A stretch of DNA of 64,000 nt, from NCBI GenBank assembly GCA_002633005.1, contig NMRA01000726.1, positions 101,873 through 165,872 on the forward strand, written 5' to 3'. The translations under genes were made by a program, and so were the position numbers. This DNA is from Phoronis australis. Its lineage: Eukaryota > Phoronida > Phoronidae. Under the pieces are notes generated by a model, which was given only the letters and a program-made list of their open reading frames with translations, was not told where the DNA came from and did no database searches. Positions 36,360-48,068 of this stretch are shown here, piece after piece (the first letter of the stretch is position 1; every line of letters starts with the position of its first letter).

Positions 36360-36530
36360 CTGTCCTGATGGCTCAGTGGTTACAGCACTTGCAGGATTAA
36401 CAGAAGGTCCTGGGTTCGAATCCCGGTCATGGGCAGAAATCTTCAGACCTATGTTCATGTGATGTGGCCAACAGGTGGCGTGCATAGTTGAATATGGCTG
36501 TACATATTTACCTTAACAAGTTCCCTTGTA
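36360..36530 (+). mobile_element. tRNA-like SINE
   Basis: It contains an A-box-like TGGCTCAGTGGTTA (36369-36382) and a B-box-like GGTTCGAATCC (36413-36423) at tRNA spacing, followed by unrelated sequence. The would-be acceptor arms do not pair well, so it is not a functional tRNA gene. It lies in intron C-D of VPS9 copy 2. The 3' limit is uncertain. Confidence 0.6.
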
Positions 36531-36629
36531 ATTAGCATTTGACGATGTGTGAGCTCAGTGAAGTTGTAAAGGGGAATAGCTAGCTCCTGGCTATAGTTAA
36601 TGCACAGGTCCATTGGATTAATACTTTCA

Positions 36630-36840
36630 ATGAAAATAACGTAGAAAATAAATCTGAAACTAAATAAGGCGATCCAGATCCTCCCAAGGATACTATTGTT
36701 TCATGAAATGTAGAATATAAATAGGTAAATAAAACAACAAGAATAGATCAACTGAAATTTTCGGATGTTATAACGTCCTTTGTCAACAGAAACAGGAATA
36801 AAGTAAAATCAAACACTATATGACAATTGACATTTAAGAT
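36630..36840 (+). repeat. Unfolded relative of the 13.1-kb foldback element
   Basis: This matches 13068-13264 (ACGTAGAAAA..CTGAAACTAAATAAGG onward to GACAATTGACAT) at about 90 percent by eye, without the inverted second arm. Next to it, at 36904-36940 and 36953-36989, a 37-base direct repeat beginning TATGTTCAATCCATGAGGTT occurs twice. Confidence 0.75.
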
Positions 36841-37430
36841 ATGGTGTAATGAGTATGATACATTTTTGCGTAAAAAATTCAATGATATGTTTTAAGAAGT
36901 TTTTATGTTCAATCCATGAGGTTCTATTGTATTGAGCTTGTCTATCCATAATTATGTTCAATCCATGAGGTTTTATTGTATTGAGCTTGAAATGAAATTT
37001 AAAAGGATAAAAATGATGTCGATTTTAATGTAAAAAATTTTATTTCATATCATATCTACACAGTACAAACCAAGGTAACGACAGAGTAAAAATATTCTAT
37101 TGCGAAAATCATTGAAAGATGCAATGTTGCAGTGTTATCCTTTGGTCAGTTGGAATTGACCAGTGTAATATGCTGAGCCCTACTCACAACTGGTCAGTAC
37201 TAAGATGTTACGCAACTGCTAATGCGGTGGTGCATATTTATTGCAACATACCGTCGCAACTTGTACGTACATGTAATAGATAATGTTCACACTAATCGGC
37301 CATCTTAGTAAGCCATAAAAATCTGAAGTTACAACAGACGTAATTATGACTAGGTGTACAAAGTTAGGTGAAACCGGCCGGTGCCATTTTACGTGATTAG
37401 TCATGGTAATGTTGTGTTACTCTTTACCAG

Positions 37431-38916
37431 GACCTTGGATCGATCTTCACCTGAAGAACACTGGCAGTTGCAGGTTCCTGCAGGCACCACCAGGTGGTTC
37501 TGTAATAGCGTGACCAATGGTGGTGAAGACTATCTGTATATTTGTGATATGGACGCCCCTCCCACAAGGAAAGCGACTGATAGACTGAAGTCTCTGATAA
37601 CAAAGCACTTTGAAGAAATCTGTCCCATCATACGGGAACATCTCGAGGCCTCGTCGATAAACAAAACTTGGATCGCTTACGAGACCAACCTGTACGGCGC
37701 GTTGAACGAGTATCTGATTCCACTCTACCAGTCTGCATACTCCGACTGTACGGAGACGCTCAAAACTCAAGCGAATGATTTGACTGTAGATGATCTCGAG
37801 ATCAGTGAGGACTGGATTCTGGACATGTTGGTAAAACGCCGTGATAGTGGAATTGGGTCAGAGAAGGAGCTGGAGCAAACGAAACCAAAGGTGTTGCGTA
37901 CTTATGCTGATGAGATGATGTCCGACTTTGAAAAGTTGCACGTTGCTTACGTACCCAAGACAGATGTCTCGTACGCTAGTCATCCAGAATCAGAGAGTTA
38001 TGACGAGGGATGTCACGTGGTAATGGATGAGAGCAGTGGTGGTAGTACCAACTGTCCTACTGGGGAGTCAGAAGGTGCTCCTGTGCCACAGGGCCATTTG
38101 ATTAGTGACAGTGATGGTGAAACGGCCAGTGACGGCACCAACGAATTATCTGGAGATGACATTGCACCCGGTGACCATTTACAGAGTTGTATATCAGACG
38201 GTTCTACGCAACATGTGAATTCTCGTGACACCCTCGATGGTGACCCGTTGGGCGTTACGGGCCCGCTGTCAGTTGCACCTCACGACAATGGTGATGACAT
38301 AAAAATTCCGTGCGACGAATGCAGACATCAGTTTTATGGTGCAGAGGGGAAACCGGTGAATTCCAGTGATGATCCAACCGACCATTACAATATTGGATCG
38401 TATTCTTCCGGAGACAAATTGCTTGTGTCACGTGAGGACAAAAATGGCATTGAAACTGTTCCTGAGGAGTGTACAGATCAATTCCTCAGTCCCGTGCCAG
38501 AAATGGACGAGTCTGTGAAATCACGGGAATACAACGTCCAATCGGAGAAATTCAAGCATGTCTTTGACACAGCCTACCAGTGTTTGATCTCTCTGGGCGA
38601 CGAGAACACACCCCTGAAGAAGATGCAGATGTTGACCAGGTGCCTCCGCGCAATCACAACCACTCTGGCCAAACCAGAGACATCTGGATGTCAGTCAGCA
38701 CCATGCGCCGATGAGTTGGTCACAATTCTGGTAGTTCTCCTGCTTAATCTCACGCCGGATCAGATCAGTCATCTTTATATCGAGCTTAAGTTTGTCATCG
38801 ATCTGATGGCTCCGTTTCTAGAGAGCGGCGTGCACAGCTACTCTGTCGTTCAGCTAGAGGTGGCGTACCAATACTTGTTCACCAAGCTAATGAAGATCAA
38901 AAATCGTAAAATCTGA
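37431..38916 (+). CDS. VPS9-domain protein, copy 2, exon D (split VPS9 domain, C-terminus)
   Basis: The exon runs from acceptor TTTACCAG|GACCTT (37430/37431) to TGA (38914-38916); residues 442-936. The split codon gives R-TLDRSSPEEHW. The order is a Trp/Cys segment (WFCNSVTNGG), then the VPS9-like first half (about 486-575, PTRKATDRLK, AYETNLYGALNEYLIPLY). An acidic Ser/Asp/Gly-rich insert follows (about 576-804) with a short conserved CDECRHQFY motif. The second VPS9 half (about 805-936) has NTPLKKMQMLTRCLRAI, CADELVTILVVLLLNL, DLMAPFLESGVHSY and a KIKNRKI tail. The expected role is a GEF for a Rab5-type GTPase. Asp of ADEL and Tyr of GVHSY are present; the usual Thr after it is Val, as in copy 1. 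Confidence 0.87.
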
Positions 38917-40582
38917 TTGGCTCAGTCTTTAATCTTGCACATGATCTCATCTTGACTGTGGTTTGTTATAGAAAACTAAAAGTTAAACAGTTTTCTTTTA
39001 GGGAAAGTTACTTTTTATGTAACCCGGGTGGAAAAATAATCAAAATAGCACTTACCATATAACCAAGGTGGAAGAATGATCCCGACTTGGTGCTAGCCCT
39101 GTATCTTGCCACTATAATGTGTAGATGGTGTCACTATTGGATTTGTTCATCTGGGTTACGTTCTGCAGACACGGGAGCCTCACGAAAAACCAAAACCATG
39201 CAAATGCGCATGTTTGCGAGTATTCTCATAAGCTTGCTAGTGTACCCTCACAAAATGGCTGCCACTGAAGTGATTGGTTGGTGAGGTCACGATGTTCACT
39301 TAAGGGACAGTCTATCATAGAATTCAACATTTCCGTTCCATAAGCGAAAATTTCTTGCCATGTAGCAGTAGTGCCTTTATTTACAGAAGGCATCCCCGGT
39401 CAGGGAATTTCTGGGTCCTTTCCCTTCACTCTGAGAATACAAATTTATGGCCATTTGTCCTTTAATGTCCTGGGACAACATTGCCTGAACAGGCATACTT
39501 GGTTGCTTGCTGTGTATCTGCTGAATTGAACTGTGATGTAGTACCTCCTGAATACAGGAGATGGTGACAAAACCTAGTCAAATACGGGCTGTGGTTGTGT
39601 GCTGTTGTTTTGGACCGTCAGTTTCAGCACATGGTGTTGAGAACGGGTACCTTATGCAATGTTTTTTGTATTTTACGAATAAGAAGTTTTAGGACAGGGG
39701 TAGTGTTTTAAAGTACCCATTTATCGTTCCAGAGGAAGTTAATAATTATATTTTTTGCCATTTGGTTCTGTTTTTACAGTGCATCTGGCTACTGGAAAAT
39801 ATGAATGTGACAAGTTTTAAATTATTCAAGTGTGCAACACACTAAACATTTTAGAGAAAATGTTTGTATTGTTTTACATTTTGTGGTCTGTGCCTTAGGG
39901 TATTGCCGTCTGTTTCATGAAAAGTGACTCAAGACTAAGACAGGAATTTGGCCTAATGCCCCCACCTCAAAGTTGTCAAATAAAGGTTTTCTAGTGAATT
40001 ATGAGAGCACCACTGCATGAAAAAAATTGTACAAATTTTCTCACTAAGTAACATATATTTGTGTATTCACAGGTACTGTATTCTTTGCTAAAATGAGTTT
40101 CAACAATTTTGTTAGAAATGGTCATGTGGAGCGCAAGACCAAATGTCTGTCTTAAGTCTTACATCAGTGTCGTGAAACAGACCGTGGTCCCAGTACCTGA
40201 CTGACTGTTTTACAAAACCTTATTTTTTTTTCTTCTAGCCTCTGTGATACATTCACTGTGCGGCATTCCAGTAGATGATTAGACAAAACTTGATTCCAGC
40301 TCAATCAGATCTGGTCACTTTACCAGGAAAGTGAGCTCAAGAGCTCTTTAGAATTATAGTCTTACCGGTATTTATTTACTTATTTTTCTATACACATGTG
40401 TTATATTGATGCCGTCATGGCTGACTATAGACCTAGCTGGAACACATTGTAAATATTTTTGTTTGTTTTACTATTAAGTATTTCAGGATGTTTTAACATT
40501 TGGGTTATTTTATCCTATATAGGTTTATCTGAGTGTATGGTATATAAGTTTGATTCTCGCCTGTCTTGCTACCCCGATGGAT
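38917..40582 (+). other. Intergenic, 3' of copy 2
   Basis: The AT-rich spacer includes the likely 3' UTR of copy 2. No gene or RNA was supported. Confidence 0.4.
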
Positions 40583-40999
40583 CAGGGCCCGGTCTCTAAT
40601 CTTTGTACTCAAAACGAACTCGAAACTATTTTTGGCAATTTCTCTGCTCCATTTGTGGGAACTTAAGATAATTGGTTATCAGACTGTGCTCGAATACATT
40701 ATAGTTTATGCATAGGAGTATCTAGTTTAAGTTTGCCCTTGAAGACCCTTATATTCGTGCTACAAACTCGAGTAAAAACTCGAAATTTCGAGTTCAAACT
40801 CGAACTTATTGCTTTAATATTGGGTTTGCAAACTGTGAACTAAGGGCAATAAATTATCTACGTTAGTTATTGTGTACTCGAGCGTTAGTAGAATAATAGA
40901 CACTTATCTTGAGTTCGCCCAAAAGTAGAGTAGAAAATGCCAAAACTAATTTCGAGTTCCATTTCGAATGTTATAAAAAAGATTGGAGACTGGGCCCAG
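40583..40999. mobile_element. Foldback MITE, ~417 bp
   Basis: The left end (GGGCCCGGTCTCTAATCTTT ... ACTCGAAACTATTTTTGGCA) matches the reverse complement of the right end (TGCCAAAACTAATTTCGAGT ... AAGATTGGAGACTGGGCCC), giving imperfect terminal inverted repeats near 57 bases. The interior has CGAAATTTCG palindromes. There is no coding capacity. Confidence 0.75.
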
Positions 41000-43105
41000 G
41001 TATTAATGTGGAAAATTCCTACTTTTTAAAGTATAGTTGTCTAACAAATACAATGTACAATAGTGATCAACTAAATATTCAATAGGTGGCGCTCAGGAAT
41101 AATAGGCCTTCTTCTAACGGTTGAATAGATTGAGAGTAGAAGATAATTTGTCAGTGTGAGGGTGTTAGTGTGAGAAGGGGCCCATGTATTGGTCCCTTGC
41201 TTCACTTGCGACACCTGGTGAATTTTTAGTTCCTCATTGGAATTAAGCCGTGAAAATCATGCTTGAACGCATTACATCTGGGAATAGAAACATTCCATCT
41301 TGGCGTTTGCAGGTTTATTTCCTCTTCCAAAAATGTTGTGTCATTGTGATCAATAACTATTGCTAGTGCCGTACAAGACAAAAAACGATCTGACAATATA
41401 CCGTTTCCGTCATCAATGGCTAATTCTGTCAACAGCAAGAATTACTGATAACAGCAAAGATTCCTTGGCCACTGTACTGACCTACTGACCACTATACTCA
41501 CCTACCTTGTAGTTCCTCTTCATTCTTGATCAGGAAAGACTGTTTGACGATGAATTAGCTTTCCTCCCAGTCATGTGTCTCTGGCCATTTTGTCTGAATA
41601 CTTTTGCCTTGTACTATAGGTGGCACTCTGTCTCTGTGGCCAAGTCCCATGTACACAAGACACATGTCATTGTGATCATGTACATCACATAATCACTTGG
41701 TATTTTCCTCTTTTTAAGAGGATTTCCTTTTTTGGTTTCGATTTCCTCTTAATTTGATTTCCAGTTTCCTCTTTCTTTGTCACTTTTTATCATTATTTTG
41801 ACTTTTTCATGCAAACATTTAATTATGGAATGATACGTCAACTGGAAAATTTTCCTCTTTTTGTCATTAGTCATTCCCAGCCCTGTCGCTTCCAGTCCAT
41901 GGCTATATCTACATGTAGTAAAGACTGGCATGATCTTGCATTTTTGTAAGATTTTTGCATCTGAGGAACACATATTCCCTACCGGTCTTTCTAGGTGACG
42001 GACATGTCCACAACGGCCATTTTTTTACAAATGCGGCTGTGAATTTCTATAGTAATCATACTGAACTGTGTTTAAATGAAAGATTCAGTTCTTGCAAAGT
42101 TGACAAATAGTTTTTATCTGAGCACAAAAATAATTGCCACATATACTCTTTCTTCCTTTTTCAACGTGCTGTAAATATTATTGTGAAAGCTTGTATTTTT
42201 TAAAAATATTGCCGGATGGTAGCTCAGGTGCATACCTTGAACATGTGAAGTATCAATTTGCTGCTTAGTGCCTTTTATAGAAAGGAGAAATGAAATTTCA
42301 CTCCGCCATATTGTGTGACCAAAACTAGTTACCCTAAGAAAGAAGTTGTGTTTTGTAGTGATGTGGTCTTATTCACAAGTTGGCGTTTTCGATGATGAAG
42401 GCTGGTCCATTGGGGTTTAAAGCATACCACTATTAGACTCTAGTGATTGGTGCCTTAACATGTTTAGAAGCTCTATAGTGATTCGTTAACAGCATCCACT
42501 CTTTAGTGTGACGTAGACTAGTGTTGGATAACCACAATAGGTATAGGAATGGGAAGCTTTCAAAACTGTAGCATTGTGAGGACTGGTCACCAGTGACCTC
42601 AAGAGGGATAACAAGGAACTTTAAAACTCGTTTAATTCGCATCACGTCCAATCGCATACATTGAAAAAGGGTCTTTTCGCGAAGGCCAACCATTCCCTTA
42701 TGCTGCCTACTGTGAGGACAAAATAACTCCTGGTACAGCTAGGTGGCGCTGTGAGTCAGCAATAACGTGATCAGCTCCCATTAGTTCTTGAAAGTTTCTC
42801 ATTGTAAAGGTGATAAACGCACCTGCACTCTAGTTGGTAGTTACCTGTAGGTAGAGTTTTATTTCATATTTGTGAGAACAGAAAAGGAAATAAAGTGAAA
42901 TGATGTCTAATCAACCTTTTTACTTTCACCTCGTCTTGCTCCATGAACTTGAAGGGAAGTTGGTGCTTGTTGTACTCATTTATTTGGTGACCCCACACTG
43001 TTGTGTATCAATTTACAAGTACAGTCAAGTTATGTGCACAAACCACTGTCGGTATTTACGGGCAAAAAACATGACGTTAGGCAGTGACATCCGGCCAGTG
43101 CTGTA
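41000..43105 (+). other. Intergenic spacer
   Basis: No supported gene. Isolated CTCF-core-like words occur at 41081-41093 (AATAGGTGGCGCT) and 42736-42750 (CAGCTAGGTGGCGCT), without tandem organisation. Confidence 0.35.
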
Positions 43106-43107
43106 GT

Positions 43108-43225
43108 GGGGCGTAGGCGCACGTTGGCGCATCCAACCACCTTTTGGCATTTGAACGTAGCGCCTACGCACCGTGAGTTACGTTCAGTGCTCAAGGTGAT
43201 AGGGTGTGCTTTTGGCGCCTATATA
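43108..43225. repeat. Inverted repeat around GCGTAGGCGC
   Basis: GCGTAGGCGC (43111-43120) and its complement GCGCCTACGC (43160-43169) face each other, with a further GGCGCCTATAT at 43213. It is probably a small MITE-like element with poorly defined ends. Confidence 0.45.
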
Positions 43226-44640
43226 CTTACCTCCGCTAATTTTACCATTGCAGCACTGCATCCGGCATCAAAAATTTTTACTTCAAGTTCTAATTGGGTT
43301 TCATTTCTTCTGCTTCCCATAACCGTAAATTGACTTCTTGTCTATTTTTGTTCGGACTCGTGAATTTCGATTTCTAAATGTTTGGCAAATTTGGGTGAGC
43401 CCATAGATATGGGCAGACAATGATCGAGCTACATATTTATATATCATTGTGGACGTACACGTGGTCGATCAGCAAGTTACGCCTTCAGGTGCATGACTGC
43501 ACACATCACTATAGAGTGCTGACTTACGTGTCGCTGTACGTAACATTTGAACACTGAGTTTTTCTTTTCGCAAACAACGCCAGTAGGAGGCGTGTTTGTG
43601 GTTATATTAAGCCGAGGACCCCACTTGTTTCCCAGCCGGATCTGCTCAGAGTTTCGATTCATTCGCCATGCATCCGTATACACGTAAACATAATTTTGCT
43701 AATGCAGCCGTTTTGTGACTGGCCCATTAACTTAACACATTGCCTGTGCATGAATGAATTCAGTTGGCCGAGAATAGTCTTTGGTAACCTGGTTCCCGGG
43801 CCTCACAAGCTGACGTCACGAGGGTCTGTGCAGGAGACTAAGTCTTAGGGAGTGTTTTTCGCTCGTTCTCACCAGCATTTATACTAAAAATGCTTATCCT
43901 GCAATAGGACTATTTTTTGAAAGAGGGCTCCTCCGCACATGTTGCGTTTAAAATGTTGATCTATTTCCCGTCGCGCCCTGTATATCTGACGCGAATGGGT
44001 GTGCGCCTGCCACCCTCTCGCGTCCGTGCTTGGAAGCGGGAGGGCGGATGTGCCTCCAAACAGATAAAACGATGAGGGTTGAAATCTACTAGGTACCGAC
44101 TGGCATAGTTGGCGGGGGACATTTACTGGTACAGGGCGTTCGGTTAAACTGAAATAAGCCAGAGATAAGAGAAACATGCCGTACAATGAGGGAGATAAAC
44201 CATGACAATGAATATAAGAAGACGGAGCCTGTCCCAGTGATGACGCGTAATGCAGCCTACAAATTGTTACCTCTGCCATTTTATGCCAACTTGAAGTTGC
44301 AAGGAAAAAGTTTACCAGGGATAATAATGTGCTTTACTTATTTATTTATTTATTAATTTATTTATTAATGTAATATTTACAATGAGGGTAGCCCCATCAG
44401 TTCAAACTGATTTCCATGGGGCCCTCAGTAAAGACAAACACATAGTAAGACAAAAACAGAATTGCAAAATGATAGACAATATTTAAATAATAAGAAAAGA
44501 ATAAAAATTAACACGGAAAGACCGATGAAACAAAATAAAAAATAAAATATGATAAATAGAAGATAAAGAAAGTAAGACAAGATAATTAACTAAAATATAA
44601 ATAATTAAAAACAGACTATAAATAATTAATAAAAATAGGG
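43226..44640 (+). other. Intergenic spacer
   Basis: No supported gene. A 131-codon minus-strand frame (43884-44279) has no conserved motif, splice context or repeat match and is not called. An AT-rich TTTATTTATT tract occurs near 44340-44370. Confidence 0.35.
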
Positions 44641-44644
44641 CATA

Positions 44645-44649
<5 letters not shown>

Positions 44650-44687
<38 letters not shown>

Positions 44688-44850
44688 CACACACGCATGT
44701 ATACACATACACTCTTACACACACATACATAAACATACATATATACATATATAAATACACACTCACATACATACATGCATAAATACAAACATACACGTGA
44801 TTAAACAACTACATACACACATATACACGCATGTACACTGCACATGAATA
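44650..44850. repeat. (AC)n microsatellite with degenerate purine-pyrimidine flank
   Basis: A near-pure AC run (about 44650-44682) is followed by ~150 bases of interrupted ACAT/ACAC repeats. The long alternating purine-pyrimidine tract is likely to be length-polymorphic. Confidence 0.95.
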
Positions 44851-45700
44851 AACAATAGTCTGATACTGTTTACTATACGTTTCAGTATTGCGCGGTTGTC
44901 AAAGCGAATGTAAAAGTTCGCACGCAGCTTGCTTTATCAAGCCAATGACCAAAATTTATTGGGGGAGTTTTCCATTAACGAGAACACATGAAACGTTTTA
45001 CAACGAAAGAGCTTAGTTGCTAAACAGTTAAATACAAACATTGACCAACGTTTGACAGTATAAACTTCTCTCTACCTTGTGGTCCAGTAAATTGCCAAAT
45101 TGTCGAACTGAAACTGAAACTGAAACTTCTTTTACCTTCAAGTAAAATCAACCGTACTGAGAACTTATTGGCCGGTAGTGAGGCTCAAACTTTCACAGCG
45201 CCGCACGAACACAACAAAGGAACTAAATTGCTAAGCAACAGAGAAATATTGAGACACGTTAGTTTGTAACCGACCGTGTTGAGGGTAATTCCTGACCTTG
45301 GGTTTCCCCCGACTTCCATTTATAGATCCCTGCCCCGGTTTGATAGTTCGATATTACTGAGGTGAATATTTCAGCGAACTGCATCAACAACCGAATGAGA
45401 CTGAACTGCATCTGCGGCCCTGGCGATTAGGTCAGACAGGCCAGGTAAGCATTTTCATTGTCCCGCCGTTTGTGTCTCCTAAGGGATTTTCTCGGCGATA
45501 AGGGTAATTTCACAGACATCTGCATTTGCGCAGAATCGGCGTACTGAGACACGACTGCTCCGCAGTAGCCGAACACTCTGTCGCTAAGCCAAATCCCACG
45601 CACTATTTGCAAATTTTGATGTGTCTTTGGCTTGCTATTTTTTCTTTTCACAAATCATTCAAAAAGAGGTTGTTCACCGTGTCATGTATTTTCCCTCTAG

Positions 45701-45832
45701 TTCAAACATGAATGAAGTGATCGCGGAGATGGTGGCTGATGAAAGCCACGTGGTTGGCGCCAAGCACACCGAGTTCTGTCAGTTAGTTACTAAGATATGC
45801 CAGGATGCTTGCCGAGAGGACGCTTATTACAG
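45701..45832 (+). CDS. VPS9-domain protein, copy 3, truncated exon C with a new start
   Basis: After a good acceptor CCCTCTAG (45693-45700) the sequence TTCAAAC-ATG gives a start at 45708. The frame MNEVIAEMVADESHVVGAKH matches the second half of exon C in copies 1 and 2, through DACREDAYY to donor TTACAG|GTAATG (45832/45833) with the same split Arg codon. The first half of exon C is missing, and no exon A or B homologue was found between copy 2 and here. So copy 3 looks like a 5'-shortened gene that begins translation inside old exon C. An unrecognised upstream exon cannot be excluded. Confidence 0.72.
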
Positions 45833-46591
45833 GTAATGCTCATTACTTTCTACATTTCTTCTCTCTAACTTCCCTGACTGACCTTGCACAGAGAGAATTA
45901 GGATACGTGAAAGTGTCGGTGTTTTGTAGTTCCGTAGCGTATGGACGTGAAGTTGACAAAAATTCCAAAAGGTGTATTCAAAACAAAAGAAGTCATCGCC
46001 AACAGACTCGTTGACCGCAGTATGTGGCTCTCCTCTGTTTTTGTAACACGGTTTTGCCAGAATGTGAACATTGAGTAAGCTAAAATCACAGAAAATTTGC
46101 TCGCGATACTGCTTGTGTTATGGTATTCTACTTACAATGGTAAGCATGACACGTTGAACGTCTTAAGCTGGGCGTTTTGAGTAAGGTCTGTTTTTATTCA
46201 TTCTTAATGTACGCTGCTTCCATTCAAATAGTTGTAATTTTAACTGAAGCCATGATGAACACATCTTCTGTAATATGCCAACAAACAGCCATACGCTCGC
46301 TCCTAGTTAGACCCTACTCAAGTATTTTGCTTGCGCCTCAATTTCGGCCACGAGCATATGTGCGCTCTGGTTCATGTGCTCCCTGGTTCATTCAATTACC
46401 CCAATGCAGCCCTAATTCGTCTTTTTGCAATGCATTTTAAAGGTAGTTTACACTTTAGATTGAGTGACCCTAATGACTGTAACTGAGGCGACGAGATTGG
46501 TTCGCTTGCATGGTTGGCGTGTCACGGTAGGACGAAGCTTCTTTTTACGAGCGTGCCACCTTACTGACAAAAATTGTTACTTATTCACTAG
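45833..46591 (+). other. Intron C-D of copy 3
   Basis: A 759-bp intron, the shortest of the three. No repeat or other gene was supported. Confidence 0.5.
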
Positions 46592-48068
46592 GACCTTGGA
46601 TAAAACTTCGCCTGATTGGGAACACTGGGAGATGCAGGTTCCATCGGGCAGCAACGATTGGTTCTGCTATACCGAGGTTAAGGGGTGCGACGGTTATCTG
46701 TATGTCTGTTACAATGACGCCCCTCCGGCGAGGAAAGCAATCGACATGTTGAAGGATATGATCGACGAGCACCTCGGAAAAGTGTGTCTGTTGATACAAG
46801 AGCATATGATTAAGCCGTTGTCGGTGAACGAGGTTTGGAATGCGTACGAGATCATTTTTTGCAATGCTTTGAATTTGAACGACTCTTTGATTCCGCTGTT
46901 TGAGTGTGCGTACTACAACCGTACTGAGTTGCTAAAAACGAGGGCATGTGATTTGACTGTAGAGGCTTTGAAGATCAGGGAGACCTGGATTCTAGACATG
47001 TTGGTAAAACCCAGGGATGTTGGAATCTGGTTGAAGAAAGAAACAGAAGAACTTAGCTTGGATACCCAGGTTACGGACTCATATCTCATGATGTCCGATA
47101 GAACCAAAAAGAATCTCAGTTGCGATGATCAGTCAAGTGCGGACAGTTCTGAGGACGATTGCAACCAAATGAAAAACAGCGAGACCTTCAGTGGCGGCAC
47201 CAGCTGTTTTGAATACCAAACACTGCATGGTGTCTCAGTCAAAGCAGAAACTCAGTGCTTTCAAGACTGTAGCTCACATGTGCAACCCACGAATTCACCA
47301 GATACTGACAATGATGATTCTTGGGTGATATTGAATGTACCCGGTGCCCCGTCGATAGCTTTGGACGATGACCATGAGGACATTACTACTATTCCGTCGT
47401 GTGATCGATGTCGATGCCAGTTTTATAGTTCCAGTAAATCTTCTGCTTCTTTCAAAGACAGTCGTGCATGGCTATCTATAGGTAATAGTTGCCCGGATGA
47501 AGTGAATCGTTCTTTAAGTAAGAAACATGTTGCTTCTGAAATGTGCTGTGACAAAGCTCGTATTTCCGGGATCAAACGTAAGGATCAATTCCACAATTCA
47601 ATTCAATTCAAACCAGGCGTGCATTTAGATTGTGTTGCGCCTGAAAAATCGATGATTAGATCAAGTGAATTTTGCGTCGAATCGGAGAAGTTCAAGCACG
47701 TCTTTGACTCAGCCTACCATTGTCTGACCTCGCTGGGCGACGAGAACACACCCCTGAAGAAGATGCAGATGTTGACCAGGTGCCTCCGCGCAATCACAAC
47801 CGCCCTGGCCAAACCAGAGACGTCTGGATGTCACTCGGCACCATGCGCCGACCAGTTGGTGACGGTTCTGGTGGTTCTGTTGCTCAACCTCACACCGGAT
47901 CAGATCAGTCGTCTGTATGTCCAGTTAGAGGTCCTTAAGCTCACCGTCGATCTCATGACACATTCTCTATTGAGCGGTGAACATAGCTACTCCGTCACTC
48001 AACTAGAGGTGGCGTATGAGTACGTTTTAACCAATCTGACGGATCGTGAATCGTACTTCGGAACATGA
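46592..48068 (+). CDS. VPS9-domain protein, copy 3, exon D (split VPS9 domain, C-terminus)
   Basis: The exon runs from acceptor TTCACTAG|GACCTT (46591/46592) to TGA (48066-48068); residues 42-533 of the predicted short protein. The layout is as in copy 2: WFCYTEVKGC segment, first VPS9 half (about 85-175), acidic insert (about 180-399) containing CDRCRCQFYSS, then second VPS9 half (about 400-533). In the last, CADQLVTVLVVLLLNL and GEHSYSVTQLEVAYEYV keep Asp, Glu, Tyr and, unlike copies 1 and 2, the Thr three residues after Tyr. The C-terminal tail differs (TDRESYFGT instead of MKIKNRK). The open frame of nearly 500 codons argues that it is a working gene, not a pseudogene. Confidence 0.85.

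Noticed and set aside
36360-36435. Functional tRNA gene
   Set aside because: A- and B-box-like words are present, but acceptor and anticodon stems do not pair convincingly and SINE-like tail sequence follows.
43884-44279. 131-codon minus-strand frame
   Set aside because: No conserved motif, no splice signals in context, no second copy; compatible with chance.
44483-44808. Minus-strand frames rich in Tyr, Val, Cys and Met
   Set aside because: Translation of the (AC)n and (ACAT)n repeat tract, not a protein gene.
47720-47938. 72-codon alternate frame in exon D of copy 3
   Set aside because: Overlaps the highly conserved VPS9 coding block in another frame; its openness follows from the shared DNA identity.
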